Assembly (NCBI GenBank): GCA_017938645.1
Contig: JAGBBE010000085.1
Coordinates: 1 to 11,147 of the forward strand
Direction: 5' to 3'
Origin: Clostridia bacterium
GTDB lineage: Bacteria; Bacillota_A; Clostridia; Christensenellales; Aristaeellaceae
DNA length: 11,147 nt
Position 1 is the stretch's first letter. Every line of letters begins with the position of its first letter. Below the pieces are notes generated by a model, which did not search any database, had not been told where the DNA came from, and saw only the letters and a list, made by a program, of their open reading frames with translations. Positions 1 to 6,680 of this stretch are shown piece by piece. Both the position numbers and the translations under genes were made by a program.

Positions 1-22
1 CCAGGATCAAACTCTTATGTTT
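1..22 (-). rRNA. rrs: 16S ribosomal RNA gene, 5' end only (partial)
   Basis: Read on the minus strand, bases 15 to 1 are AGAGTTTGATCCTGG, the near-universal sequence at the 5' end of bacterial 16S rRNA. The mature 5' end normally lies about seven bases before this motif, hence the estimate of base 22. The rest of the gene is beyond the left edge. A matching strong promoter and short leader lie directly upstream at 23-206, so this is the start of an rRNA operon and not a stray match. Confidence 0.95.
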
Positions 23-131
23 AATCCGTTAAGCTCCTCTTATCGAGTAGCATTTAACTCAAGTTTATTGACTGTCGTTTGCGTTTCTTTTATTCTGTAT
101 CGTTTTCAAGATTCGTTGCTCGCGAGCGAGC
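23..131 (-). promoter_or_regulatory. pre-16S leader with boxA-like antitermination signal
   Basis: This is the transcribed spacer between the inferred start site (about 131) and the mature 16S end. Minus-strand bases 112-102 read TTCTTGAAAAC or close to it, similar to the CTTTGAAAAC boxA-type element in Firmicute rRNA leaders. A perfect palindrome GCTCGCGAGC at 118-127 would form a small stem just after the start of transcription. The boxA assignment rests on similarity alone; the palindrome is directly visible. Confidence 0.55.
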
Positions 132-137
132 TTGTAC

Positions 138-166
138 ATATTAGCACAGTTCCCTTAGGGTGTCAA
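138..166 (-). promoter_or_regulatory. rRNA operon promoter (consensus sigma-A)
   Basis: On the minus strand a perfect -35 TTGACA (166-161) is followed by a 17-base spacer and the -10 box TAATAT (143-138), preceded by TGC, an extended -10 dinucleotide. The predicted start is near 131, giving a leader of about 110 bases to the 16S gene. I did not find a convincing second upstream promoter, although tandem promoters are common for rRNA operons. Confidence 0.92.
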
Positions 167-206
167 CACCTTTTTTCGATTTTTTTGAAAAATTTTTTGA
201 CTTTTT
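167..206 (-). promoter_or_regulatory. A/T-tract UP element upstream of rRNA promoter
   Basis: Four T-tracts (A-tracts on the transcribed-gene strand) lie at about 171-176, 180-186, 193-198 and 202-206, spaced roughly one helical turn apart and ending just upstream of the -35 box. Such runs are typical UP elements that bind the alpha subunit C-terminal domain and also bend DNA. The tracts are visible; the function is inferred from position. Confidence 0.6.
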
Positions 207-343
207 GTATTTCCCGAACTTTAAGTATCATAAGACTTTTCAGAGACATGTATTATTCCGAACATTCCGCATGTCTTTTTCTTCGACTGTTCGATCTAGA
301 AACCAATGACCCAAATATGCTTGTTTCTTTTCTTCAAACCAAA

Positions 344-372
344 TTGCTTTTTTCTGCATTTCAGGCTATACT
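344..372 (+). promoter_or_regulatory. ychF promoter
   Basis: TTGCTT (344-349), a 17-base spacer and TATACT (367-372) form a plausible sigma-A promoter with a weak -35. A second perfect TATAAT lies at 374-379 but has no good -35 at the right distance. Either would start transcription about 25-31 bases before the TTG start codon. Bases 207-343, between this and the rRNA promoter, hold no gene I can support. Confidence 0.55.
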
Positions 373-409
373 ATATAATGAAGTAGTTTGTACTGAGGAA
401 GTGTTTGCT

Positions 410-1507
410 TTGAAGCTTGGTATCGTAGGTCTTCCCAATGTAGGCAAGAGCACCCTGTTCAACGCCATCACCCGTGCCGGCGCGCAGGCTGCCAATTATC
501 CCTTCTGCACCATCGAGCCCAATACGGGCATCGTTCCCGTTCCTGACTCCCGCCTGGATGTCCTGGCTGAAATGTATCAGCCCAAGAAGGTCACTCCGGC
601 TACTGTTGAATTTGTAGACATTGCCGGTCTGGTCAAGGGTGCCAGCCGCGGTGAAGGTCTGGGCAACAAGTTCCTTTCTCATATCCGCGAGGTTGATGCC
701 ATCGTTCATGTGGTGCGCTGCTTCGAGGACGAGAACATCATCCACGTAGATGGTTCCATTGATCCTGCCCGCGACATCGACGTCATCCAGCTTGAGCTGA
801 TCTTTGCCGATCTGGAAACCGTGGAGCGCCGCGCTGCCAAGGCGATGCAGCTGTTCAAGGGCGGCGACAAGAAGAATGCTGTCGAGGCCGAACTCGGTCA
901 GCGTCTGAAGGCCCATCTGGAGAGCGGCAAGCCCGCCCGTACCTTCGATATGTCCGAAGCCGAAAAGGAAATCGTCAAGGGCTGGTTCCTGCTGACCGAC
1001 AAGCCCGTGATCTATGCGGCCAACATTGCCGACAGCGATATCGGCCCTGACATGGACGAGCTTCCTTATGTAAAGGCCGTTCGTGAGATTGCCGACAGCG
1101 AGGGTTCGCAGGTATTCACTGTAAGTGCGCAGATCGAAGAGGAAATCGCCCAGATGGACGCCGAAGAAAAGCAGGAGTTCCTCAGCGAGCTTGGTCTGGG
1201 CCAGAGCGGTCTGGATCGTCTGATTACCGCCTGCTACAGCCTGCTGGGTCTGATTTCCTTCCTGACTTCCGGTTCTGACGAATGCCGTGCCTGGACCATC
1301 ACCCGCGGCACCAAGGCGCCTCAGGCTGCCGGCAAGATTCATACCGACTTTGAACGCGGCTTTATCCGTGCCGAAGTGGTTGCATATGATGATCTGGTGG
1401 AGCTCGGCTCCATGACTGCCTGCCGCGACAAGGGTCTTGTGCGCAGCGAGGGCAAGGAATATGTGATGAAGGACGGCGACATCGTCCTGTTCCGCTTCAA
1501 CGTATAA
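410..1507 (+). CDS. ychF: YchF/OLA1-family redox-regulated ATPase (Obg-like)
   Basis: YchF is a ribosome-associated P-loop protein of the Obg family, in which many members prefer ATP to GTP; it is linked to translation and stress responses. The 365-residue length is normal for the family. Visible motifs are G1 GLPNVGKS at residues 7-14, the PFCTIEPN switch region at 31-38, G3 DIAG at 70-73 followed by the glycine-rich GASRGEGLGNKF, and NIAD at 205-208 in place of the GTPase NKxD, as expected for the Obg-like ATPase branch. A helical insertion covers about 125-190 and the TGS domain the last 85 residues. I chose TTG at 410 because GAGGAAG (395-401) is correctly spaced and the protein then begins MKLGIVGL, the family's usual N-terminus; the frame is open further upstream but runs into the rRNA leader. 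It is followed after 15 bases by the ATP-grasp gene, in one operon. Confidence 0.96.
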   Translation: MKLGIVGLPNVGKSTLFNAITRAGAQAANYPFCTIEPNTGIVPVPDSRLDVLAEMYQPKKVTPATVEFVDIAGLVKGASRGEGLGNKFLSHIREVDAIVHVVRCFEDENIIHVDGSIDPARDIDVIQLELIFADLETVERRAAKAMQLFKGGDKKNAVEAELGQRLKAHLESGKPARTFDMSEAEKEIVKGWFLLTDKPVIYAANIADSDIGPDMDELPYVKAVREIADSEGSQVFTVSAQIEEEIAQMDAEEKQEFLSELGLGQSGLDRLITACYSLLGLISFLTSGSDECRAWTITRGTKAPQAAGKIHTDFERGFIRAEVVAYDDLVELGSMTACRDKGLVRSEGKEYVMKDGDIVLFRFNV

Positions 1508-1522
1508 TAAGGAGGGAATTCC

Positions 1523-2533
1523 ATGTCCCGACTCTCTTTCTTCTTCAAAAGACTTGTCCGTATGGACTGGAAAGCCATGTGGAAGACAACCGGTCTTTTG
1601 AAGGAGCGCAGCGGCAAGAGCCGCCCGTGGCTTCTGTGCGACATGCTGTACTGCGCCATCAAATACAATGCCGGCTATGTGGATTACAAAATCGCGCAGA
1701 TGTACCGGCTCAACGATGCGCAGCGCAAGACGCAGATCACACGCGGGTTGAGCAACACCATTGTCCGCCGTATGAACGACAAGGCGTACTGGTATCTGTT
1801 TGACGACAAAGCCACCTTCAACGAGCTGTTCAAGGATGAAGTGGGCCGCGGATGGATGAAAATCAGCGCTGAAACCACGCCTGAAGCGTTGACCGAATTC
1901 CTGAGCGCGCACCCGGATATCATTGCCAAACCTCTGGAGGGCTCCAGCGGCGTGGGCATTGAGCGTTTTACCGCCGAACACTGGAATGGACGCGAGACGG
2001 AATTTCTCAAGGAGCTTCTCGACAAGCAGATCGGCATCATTGAGGAGCGAGTGATTCAGCACCCGCGTATGTCCGAGATGTGTCCCACCTCCGTCAACAC
2101 CATTCGCATTGCCACCCTTTTGGGCGACAAGAAGCAGGGAATCGTGTACGCCTTCCTGCGCATTGGCAACGGCAACGTGATGGATAATGTGGATCAGGGC
2201 GGAATGGCCGCGCGTGTGGATCTCAAGAGCGGCAAGCTGCTCACCGTAGGCGCGGACAAGAAGGGCGAAACCTTCACCCATCATCCCATGACCGGAACGC
2301 CGATCATCGGCTTCGAGGTTCCCTTCTTTGAAGAAGCCAAGGCAATGTGCATCGCTGCCTCCCAGAAGGTTCCGCAGATGCGCTTTGTGGCATGGGACGT
2401 GGCCATCACCGAGAAGGGCCCCGTTTTCATCGAGGGCAACAGCTTCCCCAGCCATGCGGTTCCGCAGTTCGCGGCGCACTATCCCGACGGCATCGGCATC
2501 ATGCGCGAATTCCGTCAGTTCATGGATATCTGA
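1523..2533 (+). CDS. Sugar-transfer-associated ATP-grasp family protein
   Basis: This 336-residue protein resembles the ATP-grasp group often called sugar-transfer associated, whose members lie in polysaccharide or cell-envelope gene sets and are predicted to ligate a carboxylate to an amine using ATP. The N-terminal 115 residues are basic and helical. The ATP-grasp core shows K136 in AKP, the flexible glycine loop GSSGVG at 140-145, the EE pair at 174-175, R195, D292, and the metal-binding E304 and N306 in FIEGNSFP. No signal peptide or membrane segment is seen, so it is probably cytoplasmic. The start is ATG with AAGGAGGG (1509-1516) six bases upstream. It lies 15 bases after ychF with no promoter between them, and a terminator follows 8 bases after its stop. 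Substrate is unknown; no glycosyltransferase or other envelope gene lies nearby to suggest one. Confidence 0.8.
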   Translation: MSRLSFFFKRLVRMDWKAMWKTTGLLKERSGKSRPWLLCDMLYCAIKYNAGYVDYKIAQMYRLNDAQRKTQITRGLSNTIVRRMNDKAYWYLFDDKATFNELFKDEVGRGWMKISAETTPEALTEFLSAHPDIIAKPLEGSSGVGIERFTAEHWNGRETEFLKELLDKQIGIIEERVIQHPRMSEMCPTSVNTIRIATLLGDKKQGIVYAFLRIGNGNVMDNVDQGGMAARVDLKSGKLLTVGADKKGETFTHHPMTGTPIIGFEVPFFEEAKAMCIAASQKVPQMRFVAWDVAITEKGPVFIEGNSFPSHAVPQFAAHYPDGIGIMREFRQFMDI

Positions 2534-2541
2534 CATACAGC

Positions 2542-2582
2542 AAAACCTCCTGCAGCTGCCTGAAAGCTGCAGGAGGTTTTTT
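2542..2582 (+). terminator. Rho-independent terminator of the ychF operon
   Basis: A perfect 16-base inverted repeat (2542-2557 and 2565-2580, loop of 7) contains ACCTCCTGCAGCT and ends in six T residues at 2577-2582. Read on the minus strand the same stem is followed by only four T residues (2545-2542), so it may also serve, less efficiently, as the terminator of the convergent thiT gene, which ends at 2588. Confidence 0.95.
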
Positions 2583-2587
2583 CAGAT

Positions 2588-3238
2588 TCAATGTTTTGTA
2601 TTCATGCGGCTCAGAGCCTTGCGCACCTGCGGGAAGGCAACCACCAGCAGGCAGATAGCCAGATCCACAAACACGAAGGAGTTATAGCTCAGCGAATATA
2701 CCAGCGGAGACAGGCCGGAACCTTCGGCGTACTCAGCGAAGAACACCACACCGCTGAGCACATGGCAGATAAAGCGTCCAAGGCCAACCGCCGCCACGCC
2801 GCCGATCCAGCAGACCAGATCGTTGATCCGGGTCTTTCGCGCCAGCTGTCCGGCCACGCCCGCAAAGGCGATGCAGCCGAAAGCCAGCGGATAATCCAGC
2901 GCCGCCTGTACAGCGCCAACAATCCACGGGTCCTGAATCATCTGCAGGAATCCATACGCGATGCCGACCACCAGACCCGGAACCGTGCCATGATAGAAGG
3001 CAAACGCCGCGATGGGCAGCAGCGACGCAGCGGTCACCGAGCCGCCCTGAGGCAGTTTGAACAAGCGGATGTAGCTGAGCACAAAGCTCAGCGCCATGCA
3101 GATGGCTGCATTGGCCATCATCTGCGGCGTCCACTTCTGCCTGTTGCGCGCAATCATCAGCAGCGCCACACCCGCGGCCACAAGTACAGCCAGCAGAATC
3201 CATCCGGTTGCGGTAACGTCTTCGAATTTGAATGCCAT
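2588..3238 (-). CDS. thiT: ThiT, thiamine-binding S component of an ECF transporter
   Basis: ThiT is the membrane protein that captures thiamine for a group II energy-coupling-factor (ECF) transporter, using the shared EcfA/A'/T module encoded elsewhere. The 216-residue sequence is hydrophobic throughout. It shows family hallmarks: LPQGGSVTAASLLPI at 62-76, LDYPLAF at 114-120, and the binding-site region with H159, FFAEYAEG at 166-173 and YSLSYN at 181-186; H159 and N186 look like counterparts of the thiamine-contacting His and Asn known from Lactococcus ThiT. An N-terminal hydrophobic segment at about 12-30, before the conserved core, makes it slightly longer than typical 180-200 residue members. 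The start has AAGGGAGGG (3255-3247) eight bases upstream. Control by the TPP riboswitch at 3354-3438 independently supports the thiamine assignment. Confidence 0.93.
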   Translation of the reverse strand: MAFKFEDVTATGWILLAVLVAAGVALLMIARNRQKWTPQMMANAAICMALSFVLSYIRLFKLPQGGSVTAASLLPIAAFAFYHGTVPGLVVGIAYGFLQMIQDPWIVGAVQAALDYPLAFGCIAFAGVAGQLARKTRINDLVCWIGGVAAVGLGRFICHVLSGVVFFAEYAEGSGLSPLVYSLSYNSFVFVDLAICLLVVAFPQVRKALSRMNTKH

Positions 3239-3285
3239 GGAGAAATCCCTCCCTTATGTAATTCGAACGCACGCACCGCGCAATC

Positions 3286-3317
3286 AAAAATACCGCCGTC
3301 CGTACGGACAGCGGTAT
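3286..3317 (-). terminator. Riboswitch-controlled terminator before thiT
   Basis: Minus-strand bases 3317-3290 form a hairpin with a stem of up to about 13 pairs (arms begin ATACCGC and end GCGGTAT, with the GTCCGTACGGAC core) followed by five U residues at 3290-3286. It lies between the TPP aptamer and the thiT ribosome binding site and is the expected off state when TPP is bound. Confidence 0.88.
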
Positions 3318-3361
3318 CAACAAAACGCCTATGGCGTCAGCTTGACTTATTTTCGCTTCCC
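3306..3361 (-). promoter_or_regulatory. Predicted antiterminator of the TPP riboswitch
   Basis: The 3' end of the aptamer, GGGAAGCG (3361-3354), can pair at seven of eight positions, counting one G-U, with CGCTGTCC (3313-3306) in the 5' arm of the terminator. A local hairpin with arms ACGCC and GGCGT (3325-3337) sits between and would bring them together. The pairing is mutually exclusive with both the aptamer closing stem and the terminator. The complementarity is visible; the switching role is inferred. Confidence 0.6.
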
Positions 3362-3438
3362 TACGGTAGGATTGACTACATCAGGTTCAAAGGGACAGGT
3401 CTCAGGCAGACCATCTCAGCATTTCTGCGCCCCTAGCG
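3354..3438 (-). promoter_or_regulatory. TPP riboswitch aptamer (THI element)
   Basis: The minus strand carries the conserved THI-box parts in order: CTAGGGGCGC, GCTGAGATGG, a P3 side hairpin GGTCT/AGACC, CCTTTGAACCTGA and CCGTAGGGAAGCG. The closing stem P1 is CGCT (3438-3435) with AGCG (3357-3354). It binds thiamine pyrophosphate. With the terminator downstream, high TPP should stop transcription before thiT. Confidence 0.96.
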
Positions 3439-3457
3439 GTGTGTTCAGTTCGTTTGT

Positions 3458-3486
3458 ATTATAAGAGTTTGACGCTTATTCGTCAA
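3458..3486 (-). promoter_or_regulatory. thiT promoter
   Basis: On the minus strand TTGACG (3486-3481), a 17-base spacer and a perfect TATAAT (3463-3458) place the transcript start near 3451, about 13 bases before the riboswitch. The -35 is half of an inverted repeat TTGACG/CGTCAA (3469-3474 and 3481-3486, six-base gap). The promoter begins 18 bases after the stop codon of the upstream gene. Confidence 0.9.
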
Positions 3487-3503
3487 GTATCTTTTCCAAA
3501 CAG

Positions 3504-5468
3504 TTACTCCTCAATGCGAATAAATCCGCCCAGCTTGATTTCAGGCAGCGTGATTTCCAGCGCGCCGTCCTTCTTTTCAAAGGCCAGTTCGAGTTCCTCG
3601 TCAGGCGTGTAGAAGGTGACCTTCTTCGCGCCTTCCGCACCGCAGCGCAGGGAGAGAATCTTTCCGGCGGGAACAGGACGCTCCTGCGTGTCAATGTTGG
3701 TCAGGCAGGCCAGATGATAGCCTTCGCCTACGAGCACGCGCACGTCCAGACGCTTGGCATCCACCTCGAATACCGGGCGGATGCCTGCGCGCTCCAGCAG
3801 TTCATCAGCCAGCAGGTGCTCCTGCAGATAGCCATGCAGACCGCGGGACTTGACCGGGTACAAGCCGTAGTGATAGCCGCCGTTTCCGTCGGGCACCTCC
3901 ATCAGGCGCATGTTGGAGCCGTCCAGATTCACAGGCGCGAATCCGCCGCTCTCCATGCACTCCATCAGCACGCCGCCGGCATTCACAAACGCATTCAGCT
4001 GATCCAGTTCCTCCTGCGGATAATACTTGATCGCCGCGGGCAGCACAACCAGCTTCACGCCCAGCAGGTTCTTTTCCAGATCGCAGGCACGCACAAATTC
4101 CACCGGAACGCCAGCTTTGCGCAGATCACGATAGGCATACTTCATGCCAAGGGAAATGCGGCGGTTGCTGCCTTCCAGCGCATCGCACAGCGCATTGGCC
4201 TTTTCGGAGTAGAGAACCGCCACGCCTGCACGGTACTTTTCAGACAGAGCGATGGTTTCACTGAGCTTTTCATTGATCAGACGGTTCATCTTGACCGCAT
4301 GATGGTAGGCTGCCGTCTTGCTGCGGTCATTGAAGAGGATGCCGAACTCGTCGGGTTCCGGGCCGTCCGGGAAGGGGTAGTCGGCACGCCACTGATAATA
4401 CATGATGCCCTTCATGCCTGCGCCGATGGCGGCATAGGTCTCACGATCCCATTCGTTGCCGGGCATATTGGTGCGGGCGTTATACTCCAGAAGCCATGCA
4501 TGCTTGCCGTAAACAGCTGCCGCACTTTCAGTGGCGTCGAGCACCTCGGTTGCCTCGTAGAACTGCTCGCCAAAGCTGGGGATGTAGTGCGTGATCGCAA
4601 GAATCTCCATACCTTCGGCCGTGCGGTAATAGTCCTCGCCAAGCATCATCGTATCCGGTGTCAGAGGACAGGGCATGTGACAGGTCATGTTCTCCACATT
4701 GGGATTGACCTTGCGCGCCACCTGATCCATCTGCACCAGATATTCGTTGAGGCGTTCATAGTGGAACAGACGCCAGTTCATCCATTCGGTATGATCGTCG
4801 CTCTCGCCGCCCTTGGGATCCAGCGTGATATTCGGACGCTTGCGCGGAGGCTCCAGCTCGCGGGCCTCTTCCTCGGTCTTGATGCCCTTGGCCACCAGCC
4901 ACTTACGGTAGGCAGCGATGGAATGCGGGTTGTAGTCCACGCCCCAGTGATAGGCCGGCTCATTGAAAATCTGATAGCTGACCAGAGACGGGAAGGACAT
5001 GAAATGCTTGGCAGAAGCAGCCGTACAGTCAGCCGTGTCCTCGACGATGCCTTCGTGGTTGAGAGAGGCGCGCAGGAAGCACTCATACATGCCCAGTTCG
5101 CGGCCTTCGCTGGTGATCATGCCCTCGCCTTCATGACCAGAAACATTGAGGGTGTAGCCCTGCAGACGAACCTGCGCAGCGATGTCCGCCTCTTCGGTGG
5201 CCTTCATGCACTCGTCAATCAGCGGGAAGCTGACCTCGATGCCTTCCGGGCCCGGGCCTACGCGCTTGAGATCGCCCAGCGCGGCAAAGCGGACCAGATT
5301 GAATCCTGCTTCCGCCATGTCGTGAATATCCTGCTTCAGCCCGCCGATGCGGTCGTCCTCAGCCTTGACAGGGAACTTGAGCGGATGATAAGAGGGATAA
5401 TAGGACAGACCCAGACACATCTGAGCCTTTCCATCCTTGTAGAGCACACCGTTTTTGATTTCGTACAT
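3504..5468 (-). CDS. GH42-like beta-galactosidase (clan GH-A glycoside hydrolase)
   Basis: A 654-residue retaining glycosidase, most like family GH42, whose members hydrolyse beta-D-galactosides and some related beta-glycosides. Residues 1 to about 400 form the TIM-barrel catalytic domain with the probable acid/base E170 in FNEP and the nucleophile E328 in LLEYN, followed by YYQWRADYPFPDGPEPDEFG at 357-376, a GH42-type stretch. Residues about 413-600 match a beta-galactosidase trimerisation-type Rossmann-like domain, and a short beta-sandwich ends the protein. No signal peptide is visible, so it is probably cytoplasmic. The start has a perfect AAGGAGGT (5483-5476) seven bases upstream. It is the last gene of the minus-strand operon, 22 bases after the GH88 gene. 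It lacks the usual GH42 N-terminal signature near the substrate pocket, so the substrate may not be a simple galactoside. Confidence 0.82.
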   Translation of the reverse strand: MYEIKNGVLYKDGKAQMCLGLSYYPSYHPLKFPVKAEDDRIGGLKQDIHDMAEAGFNLVRFAALGDLKRVGPGPEGIEVSFPLIDECMKATEEADIAAQVRLQGYTLNVSGHEGEGMITSEGRELGMYECFLRASLNHEGIVEDTADCTAASAKHFMSFPSLVSYQIFNEPAYHWGVDYNPHSIAAYRKWLVAKGIKTEEEARELEPPRKRPNITLDPKGGESDDHTEWMNWRLFHYERLNEYLVQMDQVARKVNPNVENMTCHMPCPLTPDTMMLGEDYYRTAEGMEILAITHYIPSFGEQFYEATEVLDATESAAAVYGKHAWLLEYNARTNMPGNEWDRETYAAIGAGMKGIMYYQWRADYPFPDGPEPDEFGILFNDRSKTAAYHHAVKMNRLINEKLSETIALSEKYRAGVAVLYSEKANALCDALEGSNRRISLGMKYAYRDLRKAGVPVEFVRACDLEKNLLGVKLVVLPAAIKYYPQEELDQLNAFVNAGGVLMECMESGGFAPVNLDGSNMRLMEVPDGNGGYHYGLYPVKSRGLHGYLQEHLLADELLERAGIRPVFEVDAKRLDVRVLVGEGYHLACLTNIDTQERPVPAGKILSLRCGAEGAKKVTFYTPDEELELAFEKKDGALEITLPEIKLGGFIRIEE

Positions 5469-5490
5469 GTTCCAGACCTCCTTCGTTTTC

Positions 5491-6600
5491 TTACAGCCAG
5501 AGCATGGGATCCTTTTTATTCAGTTTACAAAGCGCTTCCATCAGGAAGTAGTCGCCATAAACGATGTTGGTATGCCTGCCTGCGCCGTCGTCGTGATAGC
5601 TGGCAGTGCAATGGGTGAGAATGCCGCAGTAGCGATCCGAAAAATCGCAGCAGCGATCGATCGCGCCGTCGAGCAGGCGCTCTGCCTGCCTATGGTAGTC
5701 CGGATTCTGAGCCGCTTTGGAAAGTTCAATCAGACCGCAGGCGGCGATCATGCCCGCCAGATTATCGATGCGTTCCTCACTCTCAGGCTGACAGAAGTCG
5801 GAATCCGTCAGTCCGTCCTCACGGATATGGGCGATGAAGTACCTCGCGATTTTTTCCGCCGTTTCCAGATAGCGTTTCTCCTGTGTGTTCAGATAGGCCA
5901 GCGTAAAGCCGTACAGGCTCCACGCCTGACCGCGCGACCAGCTCGAACCCAGCGCATAGCCCTGTCCGCCCAGTTCGCGGACGCGCTTGCCGGTATTGGG
6001 CTCAAACTCCACAATGTGCGAAACCGAGCCGTCTTCGCGCAGGAACTCCCGAATGGCCATATCCGCATGCAGACAGGCGATCTTGGCAAATCGCGGATCG
6101 TTTTCTTCACGCGAAGCGCGGAAGAGCAGCGACAGATTCATCATGCAGTCGATGATGGCATAGCCGATCTTGCCGGGATCATTCCACGCGCGAATATATC
6201 CGACCGGATTGTAGCGGCCCATCAGAATACTCGCCGCGTGCAGCGTATCCAGGCGGGCCTGTTCGTCGCCGCGCAGCTTGTGATGCGCGCCGGTGGAGAG
6301 CAGGTACATGAAGCCCACGTCATGATGCAGATAACGGAACACGCGCAGTTCCTCAATCAGCAGCTGTTCTGCACGCAGCGCTTCCTTTTCAAAGAATGCG
6401 TCGCCGGTTTCGCAGTGAAGCAGCCACATCAGGCCCGGCCAGAAGCCGCTGGTCCACCAGCTGTTTCCGTCGTAAGGCGAGGTGATCCATTTGCCGTCTG
6501 CGCTCTTGTACGGAATGATGCCCGCATCAGCGGCCAGCTGAGCTGTGCGGCGATATTTGTCAGCGATTTTTTCGGCGACAACCGCCGGATTGTTTCGCAT
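5491..6600 (-). CDS. GH88-family unsaturated glucuronyl hydrolase
   Basis: Enzymes of this family remove the 4,5-unsaturated uronic acid that polysaccharide lyases leave at the non-reducing end of oligosaccharides, by a hydration mechanism, in the cytoplasm. The 369-residue length fits. Motifs of the alpha/alpha-barrel fold are SWWTSGFWPGLMW at 47-59, HHDVGFMYL at 92-100 with the probable catalytic D94, IIDCMMNL at 149-156 with the second Asp D151 (compare D88 and D149 of the Bacillus enzyme), SSWSRGQAWSLYGF at 219-232 and a C-terminal YGDYFLMEAL. I chose ATG at 6600 because a perfect AAGGAGGT (6617-6610) lies nine bases upstream and the family start fits; an in-frame ATG at 6657 has no ribosome binding site and lies in the preceding hairpin. 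GH105 is the nearest alternative, but the HHDVGF motif favours GH88. No lyase or transporter is in the window. Confidence 0.88.
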   Translation of the reverse strand: MRNNPAVVAEKIADKYRRTAQLAADAGIIPYKSADGKWITSPYDGNSWWTSGFWPGLMWLLHCETGDAFFEKEALRAEQLLIEELRVFRYLHHDVGFMYLLSTGAHHKLRGDEQARLDTLHAASILMGRYNPVGYIRAWNDPGKIGYAIIDCMMNLSLLFRASREENDPRFAKIACLHADMAIREFLREDGSVSHIVEFEPNTGKRVRELGGQGYALGSSWSRGQAWSLYGFTLAYLNTQEKRYLETAEKIARYFIAHIREDGLTDSDFCQPESEERIDNLAGMIAACGLIELSKAAQNPDYHRQAERLLDGAIDRCCDFSDRYCGILTHCTASYHDDGAGRHTNIVYGDYFLMEALCKLNKKDPMLWL

Positions 6601-6617
6601 ATCAGAGTTACCTCCTT

Positions 6618-6680
6618 GAATGAAAGAACGCAAACGACCAACGCCAGCAATCACCACCGGCGTTGGTCAGGGTTTCATTC
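6618..6680 (-). promoter_or_regulatory. Two-tier intercistronic hairpin before the GH88 gene
   Basis: A perfect 10-base inverted repeat, GACCAACGCC (6636-6645) and GGCGTTGGTC (6659-6668), is flanked by a second perfect 8-base pair of arms, GAATGAAA (6618-6625) and TTTCATTC (6673-6680). The outer arm overlaps the stop codon of the serine hydrolase gene, and the other abuts the GH88 ribosome binding site. On the minus strand the tail is only partly U-rich, so it could be a weak terminator, an RNA-processing site or a stability element. Confidence 0.7.

Noticed and set aside
118..127. GCTCGCGAGC palindrome as an operator
   Set aside because: It lies within the transcribed rRNA leader just after the start site and is more simply a leader stem; ten bases alone do not support a protein-binding site.
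17..409. N-terminal extension of YchF of 131 residues
   Set aside because: It would run through the rRNA leader and promoter, is not part of the family, and the TTG at 410 has a good ribosome binding site and the normal protein start.
371..2536. A very long open frame on the minus strand opposite ychF and the ATP-grasp gene
   Set aside because: It spans two well-supported genes on the other strand, its translation has no recognisable motif and is rich in His, Gly and Ala as expected from a reversed G/C-ending codon pattern, and no ribosome binding site fits.
6601..6657. Longer GH88 protein starting at 6657
   Set aside because: No ribosome binding site precedes it, and the extension is encoded by the hairpin; ATG 6600 has a perfect, well-spaced AAGGAGGT.
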